This document shows, in pieces, positions 34,127-43,288 of a stretch of DNA of 64,000 bases. The stretch is from an uncultured Erysipelotrichaceae bacterium (GTDB lineage Bacteria; Bacillota_I; Bacilli_A; Erysipelotrichales; Erysipelotrichaceae): assembly GCA_902775735.1 (NCBI GenBank), contig CACYNH010000001.1, forward strand, positions 1 to 64,000, in the 5' to 3' direction. The notes below the pieces were generated by a model, which saw nothing but the letters and a program-made list of their open reading frames with translations, was not told where the DNA came from and searched no databases. The stretch's first letter is position 1, and every line of letters starts with the position of its first letter. The position numbers were made by a program, and so were the translations under genes.

Positions 34127-37100
34127 TCACTTCTGATTTGCGTACCTGTAAAGGAATGTGACGACGTGCTCTCTTAAGCAGTCCAGCTTGGGACCGAAGC
34201 CTCCTGCATTGGGACCGCTGCTGTAGCCGTTGGTGATTCCTCTGCTGACTGCCCAGAGTACCGGTTTGTAATAGTAATCTGAACTTCTTATGTCGTTGAA
34301 CGGATTCGTTGAAGTACCGATGCCCGGTTTGCCGGCATATCTGTACAGGAAGGTCACGACATGTTCTCTTAAGCATGTGGCGTCCGGTCTGAATGTTCCG
34401 TCATCATATCCGCCGGTAATTCCCTTTTCAGCTGCCCAGAGGACTGCTTTGTAATAATATTTGGAGCTGTCTTTGACATCCCTGAACGGTGATGTCATGG
34501 ACCTGGGATTCGGCTTGCCGGCCAGTCTCCACAAGAATGTGACGACTGCTTCTCTTGTGCAGTTGTTTTTTGGTCTGAATTCTCTTGCAAGACCATCATG
34601 GTCTGTATAGCCGTTGGTAATGCCTTTGTTCACAGCCCAGTAGACCGGATCGCTGTAATAAACGCCGGTGTCCGGAACATCGGTGAACAGAACTTTAACC
34701 GTACATGCTGCGGTCTTTCCGTTGACTGTCTTTGCGGTAAGCGTTACTGTGCCCACTTTCTTTCCATGCACGGTTCCATCGGCGTCAACAGTCGCACGGG
34801 AAGTATCGGAAGAAGTCCAGGTGACGGTCTGATCAGCATCGGAAGGAGACATTGCCGCTTTCAATTTTAAGAATGAGCCGACATTGACTGCGGCATTGCT
34901 TACTGTAATGCGGACGGATTCAGGAGCCGGCGCTGTATCGCTGATGACATGCACAGTGCATGTGGCGGTAAATCCGCCGTCTTTTGTTGTGACGGTCAGA
35001 ACCGCTGTACCGGCACGGCTGCCGATGACAGTTCCCTTATCTGAAACAAAGACGGTTCTTGAATCGGAGGAAGCCCAGCTGTAAGTTTTGTCAGTCGCGT
35101 TTTCGGGAAGGACGGTTGTTTCAATTGAAGTGTTTTCCCCGACTTTGAGAGTGATTTCGCTCTTGTTAATTCTTACGCCTGTTACCGGAATGACTGCGGT
35201 CTTTGCTTTGACCGTCAGAGAGCACCAGGCGTTTACACCATTGTCATCCGCAGTCGCGTAGATGAGGGTCTGGCCTTCTTTAAGAGCGGTGATTTTGCCA
35301 TTCTGATCAACGGAGGCCACTTCCGGATCGGATGAGCTCCATGTGATGTTTTTATTGTCGGCGTTATCCGGAGATACCGCTGCGGTAAGTGTTTCACTCT
35401 GGCCTTCTTCAAGAGTTAAAGAGGATTTGTTCAGTCTGACCGTCTGTACATGAACCGGTGTGCTGACCTTCTTCCATGTGCCTGCCCATTCTGAGGCATG
35501 GGAGGGATATTCTTCATACAGTTCTTTTTCGGTTTTTGTGATTGTTCCGTTGGTCCATGTGCCTTCGGGGAAATATGAATTATTTGTCCAGACAGTAAAT
35601 CCTTTGCCAAGTTTGATTTCCTGGATGTTGTCGGAATACTGGAAGAGATTCATCATACTTCCGGACATCTTTGCGGTATTGAATGAACTTAAGTCAACTT
35701 TCTTAAGAGCCGGGCAGTACCAGAACAGTTCACTCATGCCGGTGCATTTGTCCGTGTTGAAGCTGCTGAGATCCGCTTCAGTGAGGCTCTTGCAGCGCCA
35801 GAACATGCCGGCTACCGAGCGGGTATTGGATGTGTCAAGGGGCTTTACATTGGCAGTTTTAAGGTTCTGGCAGTTGCTGAAGGTATCGGCAAAATCTATG
35901 CATTCGCTGGTGTCAAATCCGGTGCCGTCGAATTCTTCAACTTCCATGAAATCAGCGAACCAGGCACTCATGTTTTTGATGTGGACAGTCTGGTTGGGGG
36001 CTGTGTAGATCCGCAATGTGGCAAAGCGCGCATTATACCAGGGAGATTTCCCGTTCGGGTAATCGCAGTGTTCTCCTTCAATTTCAGCATCAATCGCGTA
36101 AACCTGCCCTTCATACTCATTGCCATAAAGGTCAGTGACGGTCTGCCAGTCAGACTCTTCGCCGGTATCGTAAAGATTTTTCGAGCGGAAGAAGATCAGA
36201 TCTCCCCTGCCTGTATTTTCGTCTGTTCTTGTACGGATGCAGTAGGCATGACCTGAATCTTCTTCAATTTCAGAAACTGTGATTTTACATACAGCTGTTT
36301 TTCCGCCTGCTTCGGCTGTGGCTGAAATATTGGCAGTTCCTGCGGATACCGCAGTCACCAGACCTTTGCTGTCCACCTTTGCGGCTTTTGTGTTGTCGCT
36401 GGCCCATGTCACTTTCTGTGAGTAAGTCAGAGGAAGTACCTGTGCTGTGAGCTGATAAGTCTGGCCGACATCAAGGGATAATTCTCTTTCATTCAGAACA
36501 GCGCCCTGGCAGACATCATCCTCTTCAAGATCCTCTGCTGTCACTTTATAGTCATTGGGATCAATCGGATATTTGCTTCTGAATTCTGAAGTCAGATATT
36601 CATCGTCTGAAGCGTGGTCGCTGAAATTCTTCGAGCCGCGCAGGAAATATTCTTCATGGTCTTCTGTTGTGGCTGCCCATGTCACATCAATGTCATAATA
36701 CAGATCGCCGATCTTTACGATGTTCCAGGCGTGGCCTTCGCCGTTGCCGATGCCGCTGATCACTCTGCAGTCAATGCCGAGTTCCAGCATCATCCGGCAG
36801 AAAAGAACCGCATAGCCCTGGCATACAGCCACATTGTTGATCAGTGCGCCGTATGCCGTGTATATCAGCATTGTATCGACAGTCGCGTAGTCATATTCGT
36901 ATTTCACATGTTTGGCAATCCATTCATAGACGTTGTAGATTTTCTGGTAATCGTTTTTATAACGGATTCCCAGATCATCGATCAGGTTTTGCACAGCTTG
37001 ATCAACTTTGGCTTCCTGCTGTGCGTCCGTGTAATACGTCACATGATATGTGTATGTCAGAAAACTTGTATTGCCGTTAATATCACAGCTCCAGGAACCG

Positions 37101-37489
37101 TACTGGAATCCGAGATAATCCCCTTCCTTCGGATTGCCTGTGTATGTTTCCACAGCCTGATCCCACATATAGTGCGCGGCATCCTCGTAATCATCCACAT
37201 ACGGAATCGTGATGGCAATATCTGCATTCCTGCTGACCAGTTCAGCACGGAGTTCCTCAATATAGTGCTTATCAATGGAATCTGAAAGGGCATTGATCTC
37301 CGCCCGGCTCAGCTTCAGCTGATCCGCTGAACTCAGTTCACTGTACAGCGGATTTTCGTAAGTGACTGTTTCTGAAATTTCATTCCCGTCTTCAGCTCTG
37401 ACCTGATAAACAGGCAGATCAGCCGCAAATGACAGGGAAAGCATTACCGCCAGCAGGACTGCTGTCAGTTTCTGAATGATCTGTTTCAT
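34127..37489 (-). CDS. secreted transglutaminase-like/BspA-repeat/Big_2/SLH-type surface protein
   Basis: A 1120-residue exported protein. After a signal peptide (1-22), residues 180-275 form a transglutaminase-like domain with Cys223 in AVCQGYA, His253 in GEGHAWN and Asp268 in YYDIDVTW. A Big_2 domain follows, then a DUF285/BspA-like leucine-rich block (DTSECIDFADTFSNCQNL, DTSNTRSVAGMFWRCKSL, FNTDKCTGMSELFWYCPAL), three further Big_2 domains, and three SLH-type repeats at the C terminus. It probably binds the wall through the SLH repeats; the catalytic domain may cross-link or cleave proteins. The start at 37489 has GGAGG 5 nt before it; the ATG four codons earlier is upstream of that site. 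It lies 129 nt before its relative on the same strand. Confidence 0.85.
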   Translation of the reverse strand: MKQIIQKLTAVLLAVMLSLSFAADLPVYQVRAEDGNEISETVTYENPLYSELSSADQLKLSRAEINALSDSIDKHYIEELRAELVSRNADIAITIPYVDDYEDAAHYMWDQAVETYTGNPKEGDYLGFQYGSWSCDINGNTSFLTYTYHVTYYTDAQQEAKVDQAVQNLIDDLGIRYKNDYQKIYNVYEWIAKHVKYEYDYATVDTMLIYTAYGALINNVAVCQGYAVLFCRMMLELGIDCRVISGIGNGEGHAWNIVKIGDLYYDIDVTWAATTEDHEEYFLRGSKNFSDHASDDEYLTSEFRSKYPIDPNDYKVTAEDLEEDDVCQGAVLNERELSLDVGQTYQLTAQVLPLTYSQKVTWASDNTKAAKVDSKGLVTAVSAGTANISATAEAGGKTAVCKITVSEIEEDSGHAYCIRTRTDENTGRGDLIFFRSKNLYDTGEESDWQTVTDLYGNEYEGQVYAIDAEIEGEHCDYPNGKSPWYNARFATLRIYTAPNQTVHIKNMSAWFADFMEVEEFDGTGFDTSECIDFADTFSNCQNLKTANVKPLDTSNTRSVAGMFWRCKSLTEADLSSFNTDKCTGMSELFWYCPALKKVDLSSFNTAKMSGSMMNLFQYSDNIQEIKLGKGFTVWTNNSYFPEGTWTNGTITKTEKELYEEYPSHASEWAGTWKKVSTPVHVQTVRLNKSSLTLEEGQSETLTAAVSPDNADNKNITWSSSDPEVASVDQNGKITALKEGQTLIYATADDNGVNAWCSLTVKAKTAVIPVTGVRINKSEITLKVGENTSIETTVLPENATDKTYSWASSDSRTVFVSDKGTVIGSRAGTAVLTVTTKDGGFTATCTVHVISDTAPAPESVRITVSNAAVNVGSFLKLKAAMSPSDADQTVTWTSSDTSRATVDADGTVHGKKVGTVTLTAKTVNGKTAACTVKVLFTDVPDTGVYYSDPVYWAVNKGITNGYTDHDGLAREFRPKNNCTREAVVTFLWRLAGKPNPRSMTSPFRDVKDSSKYYYKAVLWAAEKGITGGYDDGTFRPDATCLREHVVTFLYRYAGKPGIGTSTNPFNDIRSSDYYYKPVLWAVSRGITNGYSSGPNAGGFGPKLDCLREHVVTFLYRYANQK

Positions 37490-37686
37490 GGCATCCTCCA
37501 TAATGTTTTGTTCTCAGCCATCATAACATATGCATGACGGATTCTTTGAAAGTACCGGCTTCAGCCAATACAGCAGGATGCGGTAAATCACACAGAAACT
37601 TTTCTTCATTCAGAAAAGATGGCTGTCAATTTGTGTAAGAAACCGGCAGAACCGGACACTTATTATTACAAAGGAGAGAACACACT

Positions 37687-38205
37687 ATGAAGCAATATTA
37701 CTCAGGAATGCTTGCGGCATGTCTTCTGTGTTCAGGATGTACTGCGCTTGCGAGAAATGAAGAACCGGAGCCGGTTTATCAGACAGAAGCTGAACCGGTC
37801 ACAAAGCAGGAAGACCCGGAACCCTCAGAAGAATATACATTCCAGATGGAAGAAGGCGAATTCTCCATGCGCATTGATGAAGAACACTGGAAGATTGACA
37901 TGAGAGACGGGAGACTGTACTTACTGTCCAAAGATCCTGTGGAGCCTGAAGATGATCCTGCTTTGTCAATCTGGTTCAGTGACTGGTGGGGCGTCTGCGG
38001 CACCGGTCTTGAAATCAGGAAGACCGATATCGGCGAAAGAACTGCAGAGGTTGGGTATTATGATGGTAATGAGTATTGGGACTATGCTGTGTTCCCTCTG
38101 GAGGAGGAAATGAAATTCATCGTTGCCAAAACCGGCGGACCATGGAGTCAGGAAATGAGTGAAGCGGCACAGAAGATGCTCGAAAGCATCCGGATCACCC
38201 GTTAG
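37687..38205 (+). CDS. small lipoprotein of unknown function
   Basis: A 172-residue protein with a lipoprotein signal (CLLCSGC, Cys at about residue 18), a Glu/Pro-rich linker (residues 25-47) and a small globular domain of about 115 residues with several Trp (WFSDWWGVCG). It resembles PsbP/DUF-type beta sandwich lipoproteins only loosely; I do not recognise the family. AAAGGAGAG precedes the start and a terminator follows. Monocistronic and divergent from the giant surface protein gene. Confidence 0.72.
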   Translation: MKQYYSGMLAACLLCSGCTALARNEEPEPVYQTEAEPVTKQEDPEPSEEYTFQMEEGEFSMRIDEEHWKIDMRDGRLYLLSKDPVEPEDDPALSIWFSDWWGVCGTGLEIRKTDIGERTAEVGYYDGNEYWDYAVFPLEEEMKFIVAKTGGPWSQEMSEAAQKMLESIRITR

Positions 38206-38220
38206 CAATATAATCTGAAA

Positions 38221-38246
38221 CAGCACAGCAGGTGCTGTTTTAGTTT
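38221..38246 (+). terminator. terminator after small lipoprotein gene
   Basis: CAGCAC-AGCAG-GTGCTG followed by TTTTAGTTT. Confidence 0.75.
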
Positions 38247-38334
38247 GCGCGGAAGTATCACACTCAATGGCAGTCCGCAGCGCTACCGTCATGTCTTTAC
38301 CAATTTAGTTCAGCCTTGAAACACTCTGAAACAG

Positions 38335-38700
38335 CCGGATTTTTCCAATTGTGTCAGACCTCCAAAGCAAATAATCATGCATTTCTGCATTTTCAGTTTT
38401 CCAATTGTTTTGAACCTCGTAATGCATTTCTGCTATTGAAGCTTTTCAATTCAGTTATTCCCCGAAGGTGTAATTGCCACCACATTCTAAGTCACCTGAG
38501 CCGCTGCCCTGCGGCAGTAATCCTATGGATCCGGCATTAATAAATACATCCTTTAATGTCAGGAACAACTCAATTGCAATCTGTGAAACCCAGAATTGCA
38601 CGTTTTGGATCAACTCAATTGTAATAACCCTTTTCGTCAAAATGCGCTTCGAGGAATGAAATAATTGGAAAAGGAATAAAACAATTGTAAATGACAACAG
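38335..38700. repeat. AT-rich gene gap with CAATTG repeats
   Basis: The 540-base gap between the lipoprotein and GntR genes has no convincing gene. It holds an imperfect direct repeat of about 55 bases (38341-38393 and 38397-38449: TTTTCCAATTGT ... ATGCATTTCTGC), a second pair GGAACAACTCAATTGCAAT (38561-38579) and GGATCAACTCAATTGTAAT (38607-38625), and inverted copies AATTGGAAAA and ACAATTGT at 38661-38690. Also a CTGCC-CTGC-GGCAG hairpin near 38503. Base composition is more AT-rich than the surroundings. Confidence 0.55.
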
Positions 38701-38724
38701 CAAAAAATTTTTTTGCAAAACCTA

Positions 38725-38772
38725 TTGACTCGTGGTCAGACAGATAATACACTTAGTACAGTTAATACAGAT
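38725..38772 (+). promoter_or_regulatory. promoter and triple-repeat operator of GntR-ABC operon
   Basis: TTGACT (38725-38730), 17-bp spacer, TACACT (38748-38753). Three head-to-tail 9-bp units follow from the -10: AATACACTT, AGTACAGTT, AATACAGAT (38746-38772). The regulator encoded next probably binds here. Confidence 0.7.
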
Positions 38773-38786
38773 TGGAGGTGCGGGAA

Positions 38787-39140
38787 ATGTTTCTGCTGAA
38801 TCTACAAAGCAAGGTTCCTATCTATGAACAGATACGGACTCAGATCCTGCGCTTCATCGAAGCCGGCGTGCTGAAGCCGGGGGATAAGCTCCCCTCCGTA
38901 AGGCAGCTGGCCCAGGACAACGGTATTAACCCCAACACCGCCGCCAGAGCTTACATTGAACTGGAACGCAAGGGTGTTGTGTATAACCTGCCAAAGAAAG
39001 GCGTCTATGTTGCTGAAATTGAGGCGAACGCTTCCAAGGAAATCAGAATCCTCTCCGTTCTGAGGCCTCTCAAAGCAGCAGGCATTACCAAAAATGAGCT
39101 GATCCATTCCGTGGAAAAGCTCTATGCGGAGGCAGAATGA
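38787..39140 (+). CDS. GntR-family (YtrA subfamily) transcriptional regulator
   Basis: A 117-residue regulator. The GntR winged helix fills residues 8-75 (VPIYEQIRTQILRFIEAGVLKPGDKLPSVRQLAQDNGINPNTAARAY); the short C-terminal part of about 40 residues is the YtrA-type dimerisation segment. Members usually repress the ABC operon they precede and respond to cell-wall stress. The start at 38787 has GGAGG 8 nt upstream. Its stop overlaps the start of the ATPase gene. Confidence 0.9.
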   Translation: MFLLNLQSKVPIYEQIRTQILRFIEAGVLKPGDKLPSVRQLAQDNGINPNTAARAYIELERKGVVYNLPKKGVYVAEIEANASKEIRILSVLRPLKAAGITKNELIHSVEKLYAEAE

Positions 39141-40024
39141 TGCTGAAAATTGAACATCTTTACAAATCATTCGGATCAAAGACAGTTCTCGATGATCTGA
39201 ATCTTGAAATCAATGATTCCTCCATCTTCGGACTGGTCGGAATCAACGGTGCCGGCAAATCAACCCTTCTCAGACTGATCGCCGGCGTCTACGAGGCGGA
39301 TGCGGGGAAAATCACCCTGCATGGCGCCGATACCTCAAAAGAGCCATTGACCCGCAAGGAAATCGCATTTGTCCCTGATGAAGCGTATTATCCGGTCGGT
39401 GCCACGATCGGCTCAATGAAACTTCTCTATGAAACCATGTACAGCTTTTCCGAAGCGGACTTTAAAAAATATCTTGAACTGTTCGAACTCGATGAAAAGA
39501 TGTCCGTCAACAACCTCTCCAAGGGAATGAAACGCAGGGTTTCACTGCTGTTCGCCCTTTCCATCAAACCGAAGCTGCTTCTTCTCGATGAAGCCTACGA
39601 CGGCCTGGAGCCGTTAGCCAGACTCCGCTTCAAGAAGGCGCTCAGCGGTCTCATCGAGGATGAAGGACTTACCGTCATCATCTCCTCGCACAACTTAAGG
39701 GAGCTGGAAGATATCTGTGATTCCTTCGGTATCCTCGAAGGAGGCAGGATTGTCAGCTATGGCGATCTGCTTGAATCCAAAGACATGATCAACAAGTACC
39801 AGCTGGCCTTCGCTGAAGAAAAAACCAGAGAGGACTTCAGTGAGTTCGATGTGCTGCATTATGAGCAGGAAGGAAGAGTTCAGAGACTTGTCATCCGGGG
39901 AAACCAGGAGGAGGTCACTGCGAAGCTTGAAGGCATGAAGCCGTTATTGATGGACGTGCTGCCGGTCAGCTTCGAGGAACTGTTCATCTATGAACTCGAA
40001 AGCAGAGGTGAATCCAATGAATAA
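39137..40024 (+). CDS. ABC transporter ATP-binding protein
   Basis: A 295-residue ATPase with Walker A GINGAGKST, signature LSKGMKRR, Walker B LLLLDEAYDGL and the switch His in ISSHNLRELE. The last 80 residues are an accessory domain as in YtrB/CcmA-type exporters. It overlaps the GntR gene by 4 nt and the permease gene by 8 nt, so the three are translationally coupled. The substrate is unknown; YtrA-linked systems often export antimicrobial or wall-active molecules. Confidence 0.9.
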   Translation: MMLKIEHLYKSFGSKTVLDDLNLEINDSSIFGLVGINGAGKSTLLRLIAGVYEADAGKITLHGADTSKEPLTRKEIAFVPDEAYYPVGATIGSMKLLYETMYSFSEADFKKYLELFELDEKMSVNNLSKGMKRRVSLLFALSIKPKLLLLDEAYDGLEPLARLRFKKALSGLIEDEGLTVIISSHNLRELEDICDSFGILEGGRIVSYGDLLESKDMINKYQLAFAEEKTREDFSEFDVLHYEQEGRVQRLVIRGNQEEVTAKLEGMKPLLMDVLPVSFEELFIYELESRGESNE

Positions 40025-41480
40025 GAGCTGGTTCAGATATCTGTTCAGGAATTACCGGATTCCCGTCATCTTCTTCACGGTCGTCTTCTTCGGAATCTCC
40101 GCGATTCCCCTGATCAGCTCCGGCAATATCCATAACGATTATATGGGTTCCGTCGAAGTAATGACGGTTCTGGCGGGTATGATGACATACATCCTGCCGG
40201 TGATCCTGTTCGCCTTCGTCCATAACAGAAGAAGCTCCGACCAGCTTCTGGCCCTGCCCTTAAGCAGAAGCGAGCAGCTGATCACAAACATGGCATTCGC
40301 CTTCACGGTCATCTTCGGCAGCTTCCTGCTTACATCAGTGCTGCTCTGGCTGATCAACGCAATCCATGCGGTGAGCGTCACTGAACTGCTGACGGTCATC
40401 GGCCAGGAAGCCTTCTTCACACTCACCCTGCTGGTGATCCACACATTCTGGTTCCTGATTGCCAACAATACCTTCGACGGCATTGTCATGATCGGCTCAT
40501 GGACCTGTCTGCCGCTTCTGTTCCTGGGAGTGATTTCCTCCTTTGTCTCCAATACGGTGGCAGGCGGAAACTTCAGCGACACCGGCGGCATCGCGATGTG
40601 GCTCTCACCGCTGGCAATGAATATCCACAACCTCAACTTCGCCCTTGCGGCAAGCGACGTCTTCTACAACTGGGGCTACACGGCAGTGACTGCCATCTAT
40701 GCCATAGCCGCCTGCTATGGACTGTACAGCCAGTTTGTAAAGAGAAAGAGCGAAAGAGCCGGACAGCTTTCCGACCATCCGCTGGCCTACCGGCTGATCA
40801 TCAACCTGTACGCCTTCGGGATCCTGTTAACGATCTGCTTCTCAGCAATGAACAGCTTCTCGGTTTCAATGCTGACGATGATCCTGCTGCTTCTGTTCAT
40901 CTATGTGGTGGCACAGTTCGTCTACAGAAGAAAGATCCAGCTGACCGTTAAAATCCTTGGACTGTTCGCCGCACTGACTGTGGCGGCAGCGGGATGTGCT
41001 TTCGCGGCATACCATACCCACGGATTCGGTCAGGCGGAGCGCTACACATTCACAGACACCGGCTATATCGCCATGCACTACAACAGCTCAGTGAGCGCGG
41101 ACAATCTTTCCAGAATCCGCAGCAGCGAAGATATCCCTGAAGCCTACGTATATGCCGAAGTCGTTCTTCCCGTCAGTGAGATCAGCCAGTCAAATGAAAT
41201 CTGGCAGATCATGGAAAAGTACAGACAGGCGGGAATCGATACCTTCTATTCAGAAGAGACATATCCTGTTACGGCCTATCTTACCTACAACAACACCGAT
41301 TCACCGATGTCCTACACCTACACAAACAGCTACAGCTACCGCCTGTCTGAAGGCATCAGTCTTGAAGATCTGATCGCCATCGACAGTTACCGGAATGGAT
41401 CCGTTACCGTTACCGATTACGATGATGCCTATGGCACAGAATATTCCCTCAGCGCATGGCTGAGCAAGAAAGGAGATTAA
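40017..41480 (+). CDS. ABC transporter permease
   Basis: A 487-residue membrane protein that pairs with the preceding ATPase. About ten hydrophobic segments in two groups (residues 15-255 and 260-345), then an outer domain of about 135 residues rich in Tyr, Ser and Asp. LLALPLSRSEQLITNM early on is typical of ABC-2-type permeases that remodel or export. The start at 40017 has AGAGGTG upstream; the earlier ATG in this frame lies within the ATPase gene. Confidence 0.8.
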   Translation: MNKSWFRYLFRNYRIPVIFFTVVFFGISAIPLISSGNIHNDYMGSVEVMTVLAGMMTYILPVILFAFVHNRRSSDQLLALPLSRSEQLITNMAFAFTVIFGSFLLTSVLLWLINAIHAVSVTELLTVIGQEAFFTLTLLVIHTFWFLIANNTFDGIVMIGSWTCLPLLFLGVISSFVSNTVAGGNFSDTGGIAMWLSPLAMNIHNLNFALAASDVFYNWGYTAVTAIYAIAACYGLYSQFVKRKSERAGQLSDHPLAYRLIINLYAFGILLTICFSAMNSFSVSMLTMILLLLFIYVVAQFVYRRKIQLTVKILGLFAALTVAAAGCAFAAYHTHGFGQAERYTFTDTGYIAMHYNSSVSADNLSRIRSSEDIPEAYVYAEVVLPVSEISQSNEIWQIMEKYRQAGIDTFYSEETYPVTAYLTYNNTDSPMSYTYTNSYSYRLSEGISLEDLIAIDSYRNGSVTVTDYDDAYGTEYSLSAWLSKKGD

Positions 41481-41481
41481 A

Positions 41482-41772
41482 TTGAACCCGTTACTGAACA
41501 AAGAAACACGGACCGTTGAGTCCAATGGCAAGTCATCCCACCTGACCCCGATCGAGTTTGATATTCTTTCCTATCTGATGGAAAATCCCAATGAGGTCAA
41601 GTCAGCAGAAGAAATCTATGAAAATGTCTGGAATGACAACCCCTACGACTGTCATCTGGTGATCTCAGTCCATGTCCGCCACATCCGTGAAAAGATCGAA
41701 GTCAATCCTTCCCGTCCGCAGTTCATCCGTGTGCTGCGCGGAAAAGGCTACCGCTTCAATCCGGCCGAATAA
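41482..41772 (+). CDS. stand-alone OmpR-type winged-helix DNA-binding protein
   Basis: A 96-residue protein consisting only of a Trans_reg_C winged helix (LTPIEFDILSYLMENPNEVKSAEEIYENVW, VHVRHIREKIEVNP, IRVLRGKGYRF). No receiver domain is present, and no histidine kinase is nearby. It begins with TTG at 41482, supported by AAAGGAG 7 nt upstream, and starts one base after the permease stop. As last gene of the GntR-ABC operon it may form a second layer of control. A terminator follows. Confidence 0.8.
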   Translation: MNPLLNKETRTVESNGKSSHLTPIEFDILSYLMENPNEVKSAEEIYENVWNDNPYDCHLVISVHVRHIREKIEVNPSRPQFIRVLRGKGYRFNPAE

Positions 41773-41778
41773 CACATC

Positions 41779-41803
41779 AAGGCACCGTGAGGTGCCTTTC
41801 ATC
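41779..41803 (+). terminator. terminator after winged-helix gene
   Basis: AAGGCACC-GTGA-GGTGCCTT followed by TCATC; the T run is short. Confidence 0.65.
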
Positions 41804-41818
41804 ATGTCTGCACAGCTG

Positions 41819-42292
41819 TTAACTGCCGGACGTCTGTGATGCTTTTCTGTGAAGAAGGTATTCCTTGTAATAAGCGCTGTAATCATTGCCCTGCACCTGA
41901 CATCCCATTCCCTGAAGAATGCCTGAAACAATGCTGCGGTGGCAGATCGTTTCATCGGTGCAGAAACACGCCAGGGCAATCCTTTCCCCTTCTTCAGAGC
42001 TTTTCCGGATCTTTTCCATTAAGCGCTGAGCCTGCTCTGAGGCGAGCAGATCATCCAGGAAAGAAGGCAGGTATTCTGAAACAAACACATCTTTGTTCCA
42101 GTTTCCTTCACTCCTGCGGCGTAAATATAAGTCAAATGTTTCCATAGCGGGAGACAGTTCAGGAATCCAGAAAACGCCGGATGTTTCTTCAATGGTTTTA
42201 AGAAACTCACCGGGTTCCCGGACTATGACAAGCACTTTCCAGCCGTCATGCGCGGCGGATAAAACTTCTTCAGCTGAAATAATTCTGATCAT
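41819..42292 (-). CDS. DUF488-like protein
   Basis: A 157-residue protein. The C-terminal ALACFCTDETICHRSIVSGIL matches the Cys/His-bearing end of DUF488 proteins, whose function is unknown. The start at 42292 has only a weak GGAAA before it, and a TATTAT lies 6 nt upstream, so it may be another short-leader mRNA. Convergent with the winged-helix gene, downstream of arcC but behind a terminator. Confidence 0.72.
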   Translation of the reverse strand: MIRIISAEEVLSAAHDGWKVLVIVREPGEFLKTIEETSGVFWIPELSPAMETFDLYLRRRSEGNWNKDVFVSEYLPSFLDDLLASEQAQRLMEKIRKSSEEGERIALACFCTDETICHRSIVSGILQGMGCQVQGNDYSAYYKEYLLHRKASQTSGS

Positions 42293-42318
42293 GTTTCCAT
42301 AATAACCGTCTGAATCAT

Positions 42319-42343
42319 AAAAGGAAGGGATATTTCCCCTTCC
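42319..42343 (-). terminator. terminator of arc operon
   Basis: Minus strand GGAAGGG, 7-nt loop, CCCTTCC (42343-42323) followed by TTTT. Confidence 0.82.
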
Positions 42344-42350
42344 TCAATGA

Positions 42351-43283
42351 TTATGGTTCAAACCAGGTGCCGGTTCTGTGCTTTAACGCCTTGCGGGCAC
42401 ATTCCAGTCTGGTAATCACGGCACTGCCGCCGTTCTGGGCAAAGCAGAGGCAGGCTTCAACCTTGGGCTTCATACTGCCTTCGCCGAACTGTCCTTCCTC
42501 AAGATATTTCTTCGCGTCAGGCAGGCTGAGCTTTGAAAGCTGCTCCTCCTGCTCTGTTCCATAGTTGATGCAGACCTTTTCGATGTTGGTCAGGATCATC
42601 AATAGATCCGCATGCAGTTCTTTTGCCAGAAGCGAGCTGGTGTAATCCTTGTCAATGACAGCGGCCACGCCTTTGATGCCATGGTCGGTCTTGACCACCG
42701 GAATTCCCCCGCCGCCGGCGGCGATGACGATATTGCCTGCTTCGGCGAGCGTTTTGATGATGGGAAGCTCAATGATTTCTTCAGGTCTGGGTGAAGGGAC
42801 AACCCGGCGGTATCCCTTTCCCTTTTCCTCGCGGAACACATAGCCGGTTTCAGCGGCGATGGCTTCCGCTTTTTCTTTTGTATACCAGACATTGCCGACC
42901 GGTTTGGTGAAGTTCTGGAAACCGGGGTCTTTCTGGTCGACTGCCACCTGGGTGATGACTGACACAACGCCTTTTTCGATGCCTCTTTTTTCAAGCTGGC
43001 GGCGGATTGACTGCTGTAAATGGTAGCCGATGTAGCCCTGCGACATGGCGCCGCATTCGGCAAAAGGCATAAAGGCGATGCCTTCCCGGTGGCGGGCAGC
43101 GTACTCCATGGCCTCATTGATCATGCCGACCTGAGGACCGTTGCCGTGGGTGATGATGATTTCATATCCTTCTTCGACAAGATCCGCGATCGCTTTGGCG
43201 GTATTGCGGACCTTTTTGAGCTGTTCCTGCGGTGTTTTGCCAAGGGCGTTGCCGCCGAAGGCCACAACGATTTTCTGTTTCAT
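42351..43283 (-). CDS. arcC: carbamate kinase
   Basis: A 310-residue amino-acid-kinase-fold protein that makes ATP from carbamoyl phosphate and ADP, the last step of the arginine deiminase pathway. VVAFGGNALGK, THGNGPQVG, AAGGGGIPVV and VIDKDYTSSLLA are diagnostic. It is the last gene of the operon, 5 nt after arcB. Confidence 0.95.
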   Translation of the reverse strand: MKQKIVVAFGGNALGKTPQEQLKKVRNTAKAIADLVEEGYEIIITHGNGPQVGMINEAMEYAARHREGIAFMPFAECGAMSQGYIGYHLQQSIRRQLEKRGIEKGVVSVITQVAVDQKDPGFQNFTKPVGNVWYTKEKAEAIAAETGYVFREEKGKGYRRVVPSPRPEEIIELPIIKTLAEAGNIVIAAGGGGIPVVKTDHGIKGVAAVIDKDYTSSLLAKELHADLLMILTNIEKVCINYGTEQEEQLSKLSLPDAKKYLEEGQFGEGSMKPKVEACLCFAQNGGSAVITRLECARKALKHRTGTWFEP

Positions 43284-43288
43284 TGATG

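Noticed and set aside
31100..37489. CRISPR-like or tandem DNA repeats
   Set aside because: The repeats are coding Big_2 and SLH modules with protein-level periodicity, not short identical repeats with spacers.
38455..38718. Minus-strand 87-codon frame in the AT-rich gap
   Set aside because: No ribosome site, no family resemblance, and it runs through the repeat units; probably chance.
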